NCBI GenBank assembly: GCA_041494445.1
Contig: JBGQAU010000054.1
Location: 1 to 21,603 of the forward strand
Length of the DNA: 21,603 bases
Origin: JAIQFR01 sp041494445
GTDB taxonomy: Bacteria; Acidobacteriota; Polarisedimenticolia; Polarisedimenticolales; JAIQFR01
Direction of reading: 5' to 3'
Part shown: piece by piece, positions 7,451-15,443 of the stretch
Layout of the letters: the number at the start of each line of letters is the position of its first letter
Position numbering within the stretch: position 1 is the stretch's first letter
Notes under the pieces: model-generated
Database searches by the model: none
Told to the model about the DNA's origin: nothing
The model's input: only the letters and a program-made list of their open reading frames with translations
Position numbers and translations under genes: made by a program

Positions 7451-8383
7451 GTGAGCGAGCCCACGACCGTCTTCGAGGTGGGCGGGCGGGAACGGGGCAA
7501 GCGGCTCGACCTGTTCCTCAACGAGAGGATCCCCGGCGTCTCGCGCGCCTACGTCCAGCGCGCCATTCGCGAACGCGTGACGCTCTCGTGGGGGGTCGCC
7601 GCGAGACCGGCCACGCCGGTGCGTCCGGGCGGGCGCGTGATGATCGGGTGGACCCCGATCGTCGAGACGCCGCTTGACGTCGCGATCCCGATCCTCGACC
7701 GGGGCGCCGGCTGGCTCGCGGTGGACAAGCCTGCCGGGATCCCCGTGCACCCGGTCAACACCGTGCGCGAGAACAGCCTGATCCGCATGCTCCGCCGGCA
7801 GGAGGGACGGGACCGGCTGCGGCTCGTCCACCGGCTCGACCGGGAGACGAGCGGCGTCCTTCTGGTCGCCGGCGACCCGGAGACCGCCCGGGCGCTCTCC
7901 ACCGCGTTCGAGCGCGGGCGCGTGCTCAAGGAGTATCTCGCGGTGGCCCGCGGCCTCGTGGTGGCGGACGCCGGCACGATCGCCCTCCCGATCGCGGACG
8001 CACGGGACTCGCGCGTCTTCGTGCGTCGCGAAACCGGCGAGAAGGGGCAGCCCGCCGAGACCGCGTGGCGGGTCGAGCGGAGGCTGGTGGACCGCACCCT
8101 CGTCCGGCTGTTCCCCGCCACCGGCCGCCGCCACCAGATCCGGGTCCATCTCGCCGCGATCGGGCACCCGATCCTCGGAGACATCCTCTACGGCCGCCCG
8201 GACCGGGACTACCTCGACATGGTGAGGGGTGTGCGCGATGCGCGGAGGGAGGAGGGAGGACCGCTGAGGCAGCTCCTCCACTGCGCACGACTCGTCTTCC
8301 CGGTCCCGGAAGGCGGCGAGCGGGAGGTCGCGTCTCCGCTCCCGCCGGACTTCGCCGAGGCGCTCTTGGAGCGAGAGGGGTGA
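7451..8383 (+). CDS. RluA family RNA pseudouridine synthase
   Basis: Isomerises uridine to pseudouridine in rRNA or tRNA; 310 residues. An S4-like RNA-binding segment occupies about residues 15-65 (GKRLDLFLNERIP...PVRPGGRVMI). The catalytic domain begins at LAVDKPAGIPVHP (89-101), and the family motif LVHRLDRETSGVLLV holds catalytic D130. TGRRHQIRVHLAAIGHPILGD is the conserved C-terminal motif II region. The set RluA, RluC, RluD and TruC cannot be told apart here, so no symbol is given. The start is GTG at 7451, with only a weak ribosome binding site. It lies 78 bases after the thiolase, so cotranscription with it is possible and would be functionally incidental. Confidence 0.9.
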   Translation: MSEPTTVFEVGGRERGKRLDLFLNERIPGVSRAYVQRAIRERVTLSWGVAARPATPVRPGGRVMIGWTPIVETPLDVAIPILDRGAGWLAVDKPAGIPVHPVNTVRENSLIRMLRRQEGRDRLRLVHRLDRETSGVLLVAGDPETARALSTAFERGRVLKEYLAVARGLVVADAGTIALPIADARDSRVFVRRETGEKGQPAETAWRVERRLVDRTLVRLFPATGRRHQIRVHLAAIGHPILGDILYGRPDRDYLDMVRGVRDARREEGGPLRQLLHCARLVFPVPEGGEREVASPLPPDFAEALLEREG

Positions 8384-8394
8384 TCGGCGCGGCG

Positions 8395-8403
8395 TGACAT
8401 AAT
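8395..8403 (+). promoter_or_regulatory. Extended -10 promoter for the helicase-exonuclease gene
   Basis: TGACATAAT combines a TGn element with CATAAT, a five of six -10 match. It lies about 35 bases before the helicase start codon, giving a leader of roughly 28 bases. No -35 box is seen, which is common for extended -10 promoters. Confidence 0.5.
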
Positions 8404-8437
8404 CGACGACCGGCCCTCGGTCCTCCGGATCCACGCG

Positions 8438-11413
8438 ATGCGCGATTTCGTCCAGCATCTCCTCCGGCACCCCGGAATCGGCCCGATGGCCGCGCACCAC
8501 CGCCGTGTCCCGGGCCGGGCGGCCCGGTACGCCGAGCCGGCGCGGCCGCTCCCCCCCGAGTTGCGGCAAGCCCTCGCCTCGCGCGGGATCTCGCGCCTCT
8601 GGTCGCACCAGGCGGAGGCGCTCGACGCGGCGCGTGAGGGCAGGAACGTCCTGACGGTCACGCCGACCGCATCGGGGAAGACCCTGGTCTTCGCGCTCCC
8701 GGTGCTCGAGACCGCCCTCGAGGATCGGGGCGCGAAGGCCCTCTTCCTCTATCCGACCAAGGCGCTCGCCCGGGACCAGGTCGGAGGGCTCAGGGAGCTT
8801 GCGGCGGCCACGGGGCGCCTGCGCCCGCCGCGGCTCGCGATCTACGACGGCGACACTCCCGACTCCGAGCGGAGGAAGATCAAGGCCGACCCCCCCGCGG
8901 TCCTCGTCACCAACCCCGACATGCTCCACCTCGGCATCCTGGCCCACCACGCGGAGTGGCGGCCGTTCTTCGAGGCCCTCCGCTTCGTCGTCGTGGACGA
9001 GCTGCACGTGTACCGCGGGATCTTCGGCGCGCACGTCCATCACATCCTGCGCCGCCTCCTCCGACTGTGCGGGGCGGTGGGCTCGACGCCGCGGTTCCTG
9101 GCCGCCTCCGCGACCATCGGGAACCCCGCCGAGTTCGCCGGCATGCTCGTGGGCGAGCCGTTCGAGGTCGTCGAGAAGTCGGGCGCGCCCGCGGCGGGCC
9201 GCGAGGTCCTCTTCCTGAACCCGGTCGGGATCTCGCCCTACACGGTCGCGGTCCGCGTGGTGGCCGAGTGCGCGGGGCGCGGCCTGAGGACGATCGCCTT
9301 CACCAAGGCCCGCCGGATCACGGAGCTGCTCCACGCGTGGATCGTGAAGGAGGCCCCGGAACTCAAGCGCCGTCTCGCCCCCTACCGCGCCGGGTACCTG
9401 CCCGAGGAGCGCCGAGAGATCGAGTCGCGTCTCTTCAAGGGAGACCTCCTCGCCGTTCTCGCCACCAGCGCCCTCGAGCTGGGGATCGACGTGGGCGGCC
9501 TCGACGTGTGCGTGCTCGTCGGCTACCCGGGCTCCATGACCTCCGCCTGGCAACGGATCGGGCGCGTCGGTCGCAAGGACCGCGACGCCCTCGTGGTGAT
9601 GATCGCGCTTCCCGACTCGCTCGACCAGTACGTGGTCGCGCACCCGGAGATGTTCTTCGGGAAGGGGTTCGAGCGCGCGGTCCTCGATCCCTGGAACTCC
9701 ATCGTCGCCGGGCACCACCTCGTCTGCGCCGCGGCGGAGATGCCGCTCGAGTGCTCCGAGGTCGAGGCGTTGGGGCCGCGGGCGGTGGCGGTCGCGGAGG
9801 GGCTCGAGCGGGAAGGGCGTCTCGTGCGCGACGGCGGAGGCGACCGCTGGTACTCGTTCCGCAAGAGACCGCAGCGCGACGTGAGCCCGCGATCGGCCGG
9901 CCCGCCGTACTCGATCGTCGACGCTAAGACCGGCCGGCTGCTGGGGACCGTGGACGGGATGCGCGTCTTCCACGAGTGCCACCCCGGCGCGATCTACCTC
10001 CACGCGGGGCAGTCGTTCCGTATCCTCCGCCTCGACACCGACGGGCGGCGGGTCGAGGCGGAGCCGGCGCGCGTGGACTACTTCACCGTGGTGCTCGGGG
10101 AGAAGGAGACGAAGATCCTCGAGCGGATCGAATCGGGGCGGCTCGGGCGGCTCCCGCTCGGGTACGGCCGTCTCGAGGTCACGGTCCGCATCCGCGAGTA
10201 CCAGAAGAAGCGCCTGTTCGGTGGGGAGCCGATCTCGACGCACCCGCTCGCGGTGCCCCCGCTGGTGTACGAGACCACCGGGTTCTGGATCGAGATCCCG
10301 CCCGGGGCGGCGACCGCGTTCGCGGCGCGGAGCCTCCACTTCATGGGGGGGCTCCATGCGGCGGAGCACGCGATGATCGGGCTCTTTCCGCTCCTGGCCA
10401 TCGCCGACCGGGGGGACGTCGGAGGGATCTCGTACACCGGCCATCCGCAGACGGGCGGGCCCGCGATCTTCCTGTACGACGGCGTTCCGGGTGGGGCGGG
10501 TCTCGCCGAGCAGGTGTTCCGGGACCCGGAGAGGCTCATCAGTAGGACCCTCGACCTCGTGGAGCGCTGTCCGTGCGAGTCCGGCTGTCCGTCCTGCATC
10601 CAGTCGCCGCGGTGCGGGAACGGGAACAAGCCGCTGGACAAGAGGGCCGCCCGGCTCGTCCTGGAGGTGATGCTGGGACGGGACGACCTCGCCCTCGACG
10701 AGGGAGCCGATGCAGGAGCCCCCGCGCCGGAGCCCCAGGCCGATGCCGCGCCGCCACCCTCTCCTCGCCGAGCCCGCCGGCGCCACGGCATCACGCGCGC
10801 CGGAATCGACACGCCGGTGCCGGATCCGCCGCGGGACCCCGAGGTCGTCCCCGCCGGTCCGCCGCGATCGGCTGCGCCCGGATCGAGGGTGCTGGTGATG
10901 GACCTCGAGACGCAGCGGAGCGCGGACGAGGTCGGCGGCTGGCGGAACGCCTCGCGGATGGGACTCGCCCTCGCGGTGGTGTACGACGTGGATCGGGACA
11001 AGTACCGGGCCTATCGGGAGACCGACGTGGACCGGCTGCTCCTCGATCTCGCGATGGCCGACTGCGTGGTAGGCTTCAACATCGACCGGTTCGATCTCGT
11101 CGTGCTCTCGGGGTACACCGAGTGGGACCTCGGGCGGATACGGACGCTGGACCTCTTGTCGGAGATCCACCGGCGGCTCGGCTTCAGGCTGTCCCTCGGG
11201 CACCTCGCGGAGGCGAACCTCGGAGAGTCGAAGACGGCCGACGGACTGCAGAGCCTCGCATGGTGGAAGGAGGGGCGCGTCGATCTGATCGAGGCGTATT
11301 GCCGGAAGGACGTGGAGGTCACGAGGCGCCTCTACGATCTCGGACGCGAGCGCGGCTACCTCCTGTACCGCGACCATGCGGGGCGGACGGTGCGGGTGCA
11401 GGTGGGCTGGTAG
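8438..11413 (+). CDS. MrfA/YprA-like DEAD/DEAH helicase fused to a DEDD exonuclease
   Basis: A 991-residue DNA helicase with a C-terminal nuclease domain. Helicase core: Q motif region WSHQAEAL (55-62), Walker A TPTASGKT (75-82), YPTKALARDQ (105-114), DELH (187-190), SAT in motif III (AASATIG), ATSALELGIDVG, and motif VI QRIGRVGRKDR. The DUF1998-type cysteine cluster follows: C711, C713, C717, C720 and C726. This is the layout of B. subtilis MrfA (YprA), a helicase in mitomycin-adduct repair. A Pro/Ala-rich linker (about 750-815) leads to an RNase H-like DEDD fold: D822 and E824 in MDLET (Exo I), N881/D886 in VGFNIDRFD (Exo II), and Y954/D958 in YCRKD (Exo III, DEDDy type). In B. subtilis the exonuclease is a separate partner, MrfB; here one chain appears to hold both. 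DNA damage repair is inferred by homology. The ATG start is 35 bases after an extended -10 box. Confidence 0.9.
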   Translation: MRDFVQHLLRHPGIGPMAAHHRRVPGRAARYAEPARPLPPELRQALASRGISRLWSHQAEALDAAREGRNVLTVTPTASGKTLVFALPVLETALEDRGAKALFLYPTKALARDQVGGLRELAAATGRLRPPRLAIYDGDTPDSERRKIKADPPAVLVTNPDMLHLGILAHHAEWRPFFEALRFVVVDELHVYRGIFGAHVHHILRRLLRLCGAVGSTPRFLAASATIGNPAEFAGMLVGEPFEVVEKSGAPAAGREVLFLNPVGISPYTVAVRVVAECAGRGLRTIAFTKARRITELLHAWIVKEAPELKRRLAPYRAGYLPEERREIESRLFKGDLLAVLATSALELGIDVGGLDVCVLVGYPGSMTSAWQRIGRVGRKDRDALVVMIALPDSLDQYVVAHPEMFFGKGFERAVLDPWNSIVAGHHLVCAAAEMPLECSEVEALGPRAVAVAEGLEREGRLVRDGGGDRWYSFRKRPQRDVSPRSAGPPYSIVDAKTGRLLGTVDGMRVFHECHPGAIYLHAGQSFRILRLDTDGRRVEAEPARVDYFTVVLGEKETKILERIESGRLGRLPLGYGRLEVTVRIREYQKKRLFGGEPISTHPLAVPPLVYETTGFWIEIPPGAATAFAARSLHFMGGLHAAEHAMIGLFPLLAIADRGDVGGISYTGHPQTGGPAIFLYDGVPGGAGLAEQVFRDPERLISRTLDLVERCPCESGCPSCIQSPRCGNGNKPLDKRAARLVLEVMLGRDDLALDEGADAGAPAPEPQADAAPPPSPRRARRRHGITRAGIDTPVPDPPRDPEVVPAGPPRSAAPGSRVLVMDLETQRSADEVGGWRNASRMGLALAVVYDVDRDKYRAYRETDVDRLLLDLAMADCVVGFNIDRFDLVVLSGYTEWDLGRIRTLDLLSEIHRRLGFRLSLGHLAEANLGESKTADGLQSLAWWKEGRVDLIEAYCRKDVEVTRRLYDLGRERGYLLYRDHAGRTVRVQVGW

Positions 11414-11438
11414 GCGGGCCGCGGAGGGGAGGGAGTCG

Positions 11439-12101
11439 ATGCGCGTGGGGATTCGCGCCGCGGTTCTGCTGGCGGTGTCGGGCGTCGCTGGCTGCGGGCC
11501 GGGCCGCGGCGACCTGATGATGACCGCGCCGCCGCCGCCCGGCTGGGCCGCCGGGATCGCCGCGGAACGCGCGGCGAAGGACAGGGAGTTCCGGACGGAC
11601 CCTGAGACAGCGCTGCTGCCGGCGGACGTGCCGACCTTCAAGGGACTCGATTACTGGCCCCTCGACCCGTCCTACCGGTTCGCGGGACCCATTCACCGGG
11701 ACGAGACCCCCCGGCGCTTCACGATCCTCTCCACCACGGGAAAGCCGCGGCCGTGCGAGACGTACGGGTGGATCGCCTTCGAGCTTGGCGGAAAGCGGTG
11801 CAGGCTCCGGATCTATCGGTTGCTCGACACCGGGCCGGAGCCCGGGGTGGAGGGGCTGTTCCTCCCGTTCACCGACGCGACCACGGGGCGCGAGACGTAT
11901 CCGGCCGGCCGATACGTGGACCTCTCCGCGAGCGAGGGAGGACCGTACGTCGTGGACTTCAACCGAGCGTACAATCCGTCGTGCGCCTACGGCGCGCCGG
12001 AGCGGTTCGCGTGTCCCGTGACGCCCGCCGAAAACCGGCTCGCCGTCCGGGTCGAAGCGGGCGAGCGCGGGTACAAGAGGCGTGGGGAGGCCGGATCGTG
12101 A
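11439..12101 (+). CDS. DUF1684 lipoprotein
   Basis: Secreted protein of 220 residues with unknown activity. The N-terminus is a lipoprotein signal: MRVGIR, a hydrophobic stretch, and a lipobox VAGC with C19, so it should be anchored in a membrane. The C-terminal two thirds match the DUF1684 pattern: TYGWIAFELGG, FLPFTDATTGRETYPAGRY, and near the end DFNRAYNPSCAYG followed by FACPVTPAENRL. The conserved cysteines in NPSCAY and FACP may form a disulfide. The ATG at 11439 is chosen for the strong purine-rich site GGAGGGGAGGGAG just upstream; in-frame codons before it encode no family sequence. It starts 25 bases after the helicase gene and probably shares its transcript. Its stop overlaps the next start (GTGA). 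Confidence 0.88.
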   Translation: MRVGIRAAVLLAVSGVAGCGPGRGDLMMTAPPPPGWAAGIAAERAAKDREFRTDPETALLPADVPTFKGLDYWPLDPSYRFAGPIHRDETPRRFTILSTTGKPRPCETYGWIAFELGGKRCRLRIYRLLDTGPEPGVEGLFLPFTDATTGRETYPAGRYVDLSASEGGPYVVDFNRAYNPSCAYGAPERFACPVTPAENRLAVRVEAGERGYKRRGEAGS

Positions 12102-12532
12102 GCGAGCAGGAGAGGAGCGGCTCTCAGCCGGACGTCGAGCGGGCTCTCGCGCCGATGAGGGTCGTCGCGCTCGCGCTTTCCCTGGGCCCGCTTCTGGTAC
12201 TGGGGGCGTTGCTCCTCGTCCCGGCGTCCCCGCCGTCCCGCGGCCTCGTCGCGCCGGCCGCGCTCGCCGGCCTCGTCGCGCTCGCGATCGGCTATCGGTT
12301 GTACCGCTCGATGCTCGCCCGCATCGCGCCCGGCGCGCATGCCGACGCACGGCGTGCCGTCCTCAGAACCGCCACGATCGCGAGCCTTTCGGTCACCGAA
12401 TCGACGGCGCTCTTCGGCGCCGTCGCGTTCTACTTCTCGCGCGAGCCGTTCGCCCTCGCCGGTCTGGTCTCCCACCTCATCCTCGCGGGAGCCGTGTGGC
12501 CCACTTGCGGGCGACTCGACGCGATGCCCTAG
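12098..12532 (+). CDS. Small four-helix membrane protein of unknown function
   Basis: A 144-residue protein with four likely membrane segments at about residues 20-44 (MRVVALALSLGPLLVLGALLL), 51-70, 87-107 and 115-136. The N-terminal 18 residues are polar and charged. ATIASLSVTESTALFGAVAFYF in the third helix has a polar Ser-Thr-Glu-Ser patch that resembles many uncharacterised bacterial membrane proteins. I do not recognise a characterised family. The start is GTG at 12098, overlapping the stop of the DUF1684 lipoprotein gene by four bases (GTGA), which indicates translational coupling; the two may work together at the inner membrane. A shorter form from a later start is possible but would lose no helix. 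Confidence 0.75.
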   Translation: MSEQERSGSQPDVERALAPMRVVALALSLGPLLVLGALLLVPASPPSRGLVAPAALAGLVALAIGYRLYRSMLARIAPGAHADARRAVLRTATIASLSVTESTALFGAVAFYFSREPFALAGLVSHLILAGAVWPTCGRLDAMP

Positions 12533-12548
12533 ATGCTTCACTTTTAGG

Positions 12549-12578
12549 TTGATTTCGGCAGACGGCAGGTGGTAATAG
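12549..12578 (+). promoter_or_regulatory. Sigma70-like promoter for the HU gene
   Basis: TTGATT (12549-12554) and TAATAG (12573-12578) are separated by 18 bases. The local sequence is richer in A and T than its surroundings. Transcription would start near 12585, leaving a leader of about 27 bases with the strong site AAGGGAGGAA before the ATG, in line with high expression of a nucleoid protein. Confidence 0.6.
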
Positions 12579-12611
12579 TCTTTTCCGGCAAGAACCAAGG
12601 GAGGAAACTCG

Positions 12612-12890
12612 ATGACCAAGACCGAATTGATCCAGGCCCTTTCGGACGCCGCCGTGATCGAGAAGAAGCATGCGAAGGCGTTCCTGGAATCCCTCACCGG
12701 CCTCGTCGAGAAGAACATCAAGAAGGGAGGGGAGGTTCCGCTGAAGGGCCTCGGCAAGTTCAAGGTCGTGAAGCGCAAGGCCCGCATGGGACGCAACCCC
12801 GCGACGGGCGAGCCGATCAAGATCCCGGCCAAGACCGTGGTGAAATTCACCGTGGCGAAGGCCCTCAAGGATCTCATCAAGAAGAAGTAG
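12612..12890 (+). CDS. HU family nucleoid DNA-binding protein
   Basis: Histone-like protein of 92 residues that bends and compacts DNA as a dimer. MTKTELIQALSDAA is the usual N-terminal helix. GEVPLKGLGKFKV (40-52) is the conserved HU/IHF turn and strand region. KARMGRNPATGEPIKIPA (56-73) is the DNA-intercalating arm, with the invariant RNP at 61-63. The C-terminal helix AKALKDLIKKK is lysine-rich. HU versus IHF subunits cannot be fully separated, but the sequence looks like HU. ATG 12612 follows AAGGGAGGAA at ideal spacing and a separate promoter. Codon choice is rich in AAG and ATC, as expected for high expression. The stop TAG is 18 bases before the apparent M23 peptidase start and lies in the same reading frame. 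Confidence 0.95.
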   Translation: MTKTELIQALSDAAVIEKKHAKAFLESLTGLVEKNIKKGGEVPLKGLGKFKVVKRKARMGRNPATGEPIKIPAKTVVKFTVAKALKDLIKKK

Positions 12891-12908
12891 CCCCGCTGGA
12901 GGTCCCCC

Positions 12909-14093
12909 ATCCGCCAACGTCGAGTCGGACGCCGCGCCGCGGCGCGAGGGTGGGGGATCGCCATCGCGGTCGGCCTGATCACCTTCGCGGCCGGCCCCGT
13001 CCCGTCTGCGGCGGGAGTTCGACCCGCCGGAGACGAGGCTTGGCTCGAGGTTTCCGCGAAGGGAGGCGCGGCCGTGGTTCGCGCCTCCGGCGACCGCGGC
13101 GACGCCGCGGTGAATCTCAAGCTCACGAACCCCGGCGTCCGGACCGTTCGCATCGATAGCGTCTCCGCGATCTTCCTGGCGGCCGGGCGCCCGCTGCGCA
13201 CCGAGCGCTTCGGCCCGACGTTCTTCGGGCAGGCGGGGGTCGCACCGCAGAAGAGGATTCCCGGCGGCACGTCGGCGGAATGGCCCGGGATCTGCCTCGA
13301 TCGGGTCCCGCCGGAGGCCGACGGCGTGCGGCTCGAGCTCGAACTCTCCGTTCGGGCAGGGCTGTCGCGTCGGCGCTCGACGGAGGCTTTCGACCTCGAC
13401 CTTCGCCCCGCCCCGCCGCCCGTCGTCCTGCGGATTCCCTTCGACGGGTACTGGCTCGTCACCCAGGGACATTCCTGCCGGACGAACCATCGTGTGGGGG
13501 GCTTCGGCAGCGACTACGCGTGGGACTTCGTCCACTTCGGATCCGCCGGGCGAATCGTGAAGGAGAGCTACGAAACGTCCCGGCGCAACGAGGAAAGTTA
13601 CAGCTTCGGCTTCTCGGTCCTCGCGCCCGCGGACGGCACCGTGGTCCGCGCCGTCTCCGACGTCCCGGACAACCAGGGTCTCAAGGACTATCCCAGGCGC
13701 GCCCTTCTCGAGGAGTTGGAGCGGCCGGAGTGGATCTTCGGCAATTTCCTCGTGATCGACGCGGGAAACGGCGCCTTCGTCCTCCTGGCTCACCTGCAAC
13801 AGGGGTCGGTCTCGCTGAAGCCGGGGGATCGCGTCCGCGCGGGTGATCCGATCGCGCGATGCGGCAATAGCGGGAGCACGGTGTGGCCGCACCTTCACGT
13901 CCAGGTGATGGACCGTCCCGACCCGACCGATACCGGCGTCCACGGGCTACCGGCGGGCTTCGCGAACTACCGGGAGATCACGACCACGGGCGACTCGACC
14001 CACAAGGACATCCTGGCGCGCGTCGTCGCGGAGGGAGATCCACCGGAAGGCAGCATCGTCGTATCGGCCGCCCAGGACGAGGCGAAACCGTGA
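12909..14093 (+). CDS. Secreted M23-type metallopeptidase, apparent AUC start
   Basis: Likely peptidoglycan endopeptidase or LytM-like protein, 394 residues from the proposed start. No in-frame ATG, GTG or TTG exists between the HU stop and GTG 13074. Yet ATC at 12909 lies six bases after GGAGG (12898-12902) and opens a good Sec signal: an Arg-rich stretch (RQRRVGRRAAARG), hydrophobic WGIAIAVGLITFAAG and the possible cleavage region PVPSAAG. Starting at GTG 13074 would delete this signal. Residues about 30-160 form a beta-rich domain of unknown type. The M23 part follows: H194 (TNH) and D206 (AWDF) as likely zinc ligands, GFSVLAPADGTVV, FGNFLVIDAGNGAFVLLAHLQ, KPGDRVRAGDPIARCGNSG and WPHLHVQV with H328/H330. 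The start is the uncertain part: an AUC codon, a sequencing error or a mutation. Confidence 0.82.
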   Translation: MRQRRVGRRAAARGWGIAIAVGLITFAAGPVPSAAGVRPAGDEAWLEVSAKGGAAVVRASGDRGDAAVNLKLTNPGVRTVRIDSVSAIFLAAGRPLRTERFGPTFFGQAGVAPQKRIPGGTSAEWPGICLDRVPPEADGVRLELELSVRAGLSRRRSTEAFDLDLRPAPPPVVLRIPFDGYWLVTQGHSCRTNHRVGGFGSDYAWDFVHFGSAGRIVKESYETSRRNEESYSFGFSVLAPADGTVVRAVSDVPDNQGLKDYPRRALLEELERPEWIFGNFLVIDAGNGAFVLLAHLQQGSVSLKPGDRVRAGDPIARCGNSGSTVWPHLHVQVMDRPDPTDTGVHGLPAGFANYREITTTGDSTHKDILARVVAEGDPPEGSIVVSAAQDEAKP

Positions 14094-14141
14094 GGGGGTC
14101 TCCCCGGCCGATCCGGGAAGCACCCCTCGAAACGCGAGAGA

Positions 14142-15443
14142 TCAGCCCCGCGGGGCGCTCGCCCACTCCGGCACGCCCTCCGCCACCGCGTGGGTCTCGC
14201 CGCGCTCCGCCCGCACGACTCGGACGCGGACCGGCTGTCGTGAGTCGAGGCCCTCGCCGGCGACCGCCGTCTCGATGAAGTTCCCCGTGAGGGCTCGCCA
14301 CCGTCCGTCGCCGCGACGCTCGCCGAGGAGCACCGCGTCCAGCGCGCGGCCCTCGAAGGTCTTCCGGAATTCCAGGAATCGCCGCTCGCCGAGTTCCCTG
14401 AGCCGCAGGGACCGCTCCGCGACCGCGCGCCCGTGCGGGCGCCCGGGCAGCGAGGCCGCGGGCGCGCCGGGACGCGGCGACCACGCGAACACGTGCAGGT
14501 AATTCAAGGGGGACCGCTCGATGAAGCGGACCGTCTCCTCGAACCGCTCGTCGGTCTCACCCGGGAAGCCGGCGATCACGTCCGCGCCGATCGCCGCATG
14601 GGGGACGGCCTCGCGGAGCGCCTCCACGCGGTCGAGGTACTGGGAGAGTCGGTAGTTCCGGCGCATCGCCCGCAGGACCGGCTCGGAGCCCGACTGCAGC
14701 GGAACCTGGACATGGGGGGCGAGCCGCGAGTCGTCCGCCATCATCCGGAGGATCCCGTCGGTGACCGCGAGCGGCTCGAGCGAGTTCAGCCGGATCCGGT
14801 TCGGTCCGGCAATCCGGAGGAGGGTGTCGAGAAGCCCCTCGAGCGAGAGCCTTGGCTCGAGGTCCCGGCCGAAGTCGCCGGTGTTCACGCCCGTCAGGAC
14901 GATCTCCCGATAGCCCGCCGCGGCGAGCGCGAGGAAGTCCGCCGTCACGCGCTCCGGCGGAACCGAGCGGCTTCGGCCCCTCACCCTGGGGATCACGCAA
15001 TAGGAGCAGGCGAGATCGCATCCCTCCTGGATCTTGAGGTAGGCGCGGCCGCGGTCCCCGAAGCGGAGTCCCGGCGCGGGGACGGCTGAGGCGACGATCC
15101 CCATCTCGTCGAGGATCGCGGAGAGGCGCGGCTTGTCGCGATTGCCGAAGACGCGGTCCACGCGAGGGAGAGCGCGGAGCGCGCACGGGTCGAGCTCCGC
15201 GTAGCATCCGGTGACGAGGAGGCGGCAGCCCGGGTTCGCGCGCCGGACCTGACGAACGAGCCGGCGTGCCTCGGCGTCGGCCTTGCCGGTGACCGAGCAG
15301 GTGTTCACGACCACCACGTCCGCCGCGGCGAGGTCCTGCTCGTGAGCGAAGCCGCGGCGCGCGAGTTCCACCTCGACCGCGGCGCTGTCGAACCTGTTCA
15401 GCTTGCAGCCCAGGGTGAGCGTGTGGTAGCCGGGGCGGCTCAC
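14142..15443 (-). CDS. mtaB: tRNA (t6A37) methylthiotransferase MtaB
   Basis: Radical-SAM enzyme that adds a methylthio group to t6A at position 37 of tRNAs reading ANN codons, giving ms2t6A. 433 residues. The N-terminal UPF0004 domain has the three auxiliary cluster cysteines C13 (LGCKLN), C49 (NTCSVT) and C80 (TGCYAEL). The radical-SAM cluster CxxxCxxC is C142, C146 and C149 in GCDLACSYCVIPRVRGRSRS. A C-terminal region (about 370-430) is in the TRAM position. LGCKLNRFDS and the SYCVIP form favour MtaB over MiaB or RimO. The GTG start (15443) overlaps the purE stop in GTGA, so it is the third gene of the purD-purE-mtaB operon. Pairing with purine genes is a matter of position. It converges on the M23 gene with 48 bases between them. 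Confidence 0.92.
   Translation of the reverse strand: MSRPGYHTLTLGCKLNRFDSAAVEVELARRGFAHEQDLAAADVVVVNTCSVTGKADAEARRLVRQVRRANPGCRLLVTGCYAELDPCALRALPRVDRVFGNRDKPRLSAILDEMGIVASAVPAPGLRFGDRGRAYLKIQEGCDLACSYCVIPRVRGRSRSVPPERVTADFLALAAAGYREIVLTGVNTGDFGRDLEPRLSLEGLLDTLLRIAGPNRIRLNSLEPLAVTDGILRMMADDSRLAPHVQVPLQSGSEPVLRAMRRNYRLSQYLDRVEALREAVPHAAIGADVIAGFPGETDERFEETVRFIERSPLNYLHVFAWSPRPGAPAASLPGRPHGRAVAERSLRLRELGERRFLEFRKTFEGRALDAVLLGERRGDGRWRALTGNFIETAVAGEGLDSRQPVRVRVVRAERGETHAVAEGVPEWASAPRG

Noticed and set aside
7401..7454. A 17-codon open frame (MPEANGPILRAIAWRLP) whose stop overlaps the GTG start of the pseudouridine synthase
   Set aside because: The overlap is suggestive of a leader peptide, but there is no clear ribosome binding site before the ATG and no regulatory codon pattern.
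6077..11641. A minus-strand open frame of about 1850 codons opposite the thiolase, pseudouridine synthase and helicase genes
   Set aside because: It is antisense to three clear genes, its composition is rich in Arg, Asp, His, Pro and Glu with no domain, and long antisense frames are expected at this GC content.
13074..14093. GTG 13074 as the start of the M23 peptidase
   Set aside because: It lacks a ribosome binding site at useful spacing and would remove a strong signal peptide that is encoded in frame upstream.
14094..14141. Intrinsic terminator between the M23 and mtaB genes
   Set aside because: Only a four-pair hairpin (CTCG/CGAG near 14126-14138) is visible and no T run follows; too weak to call.
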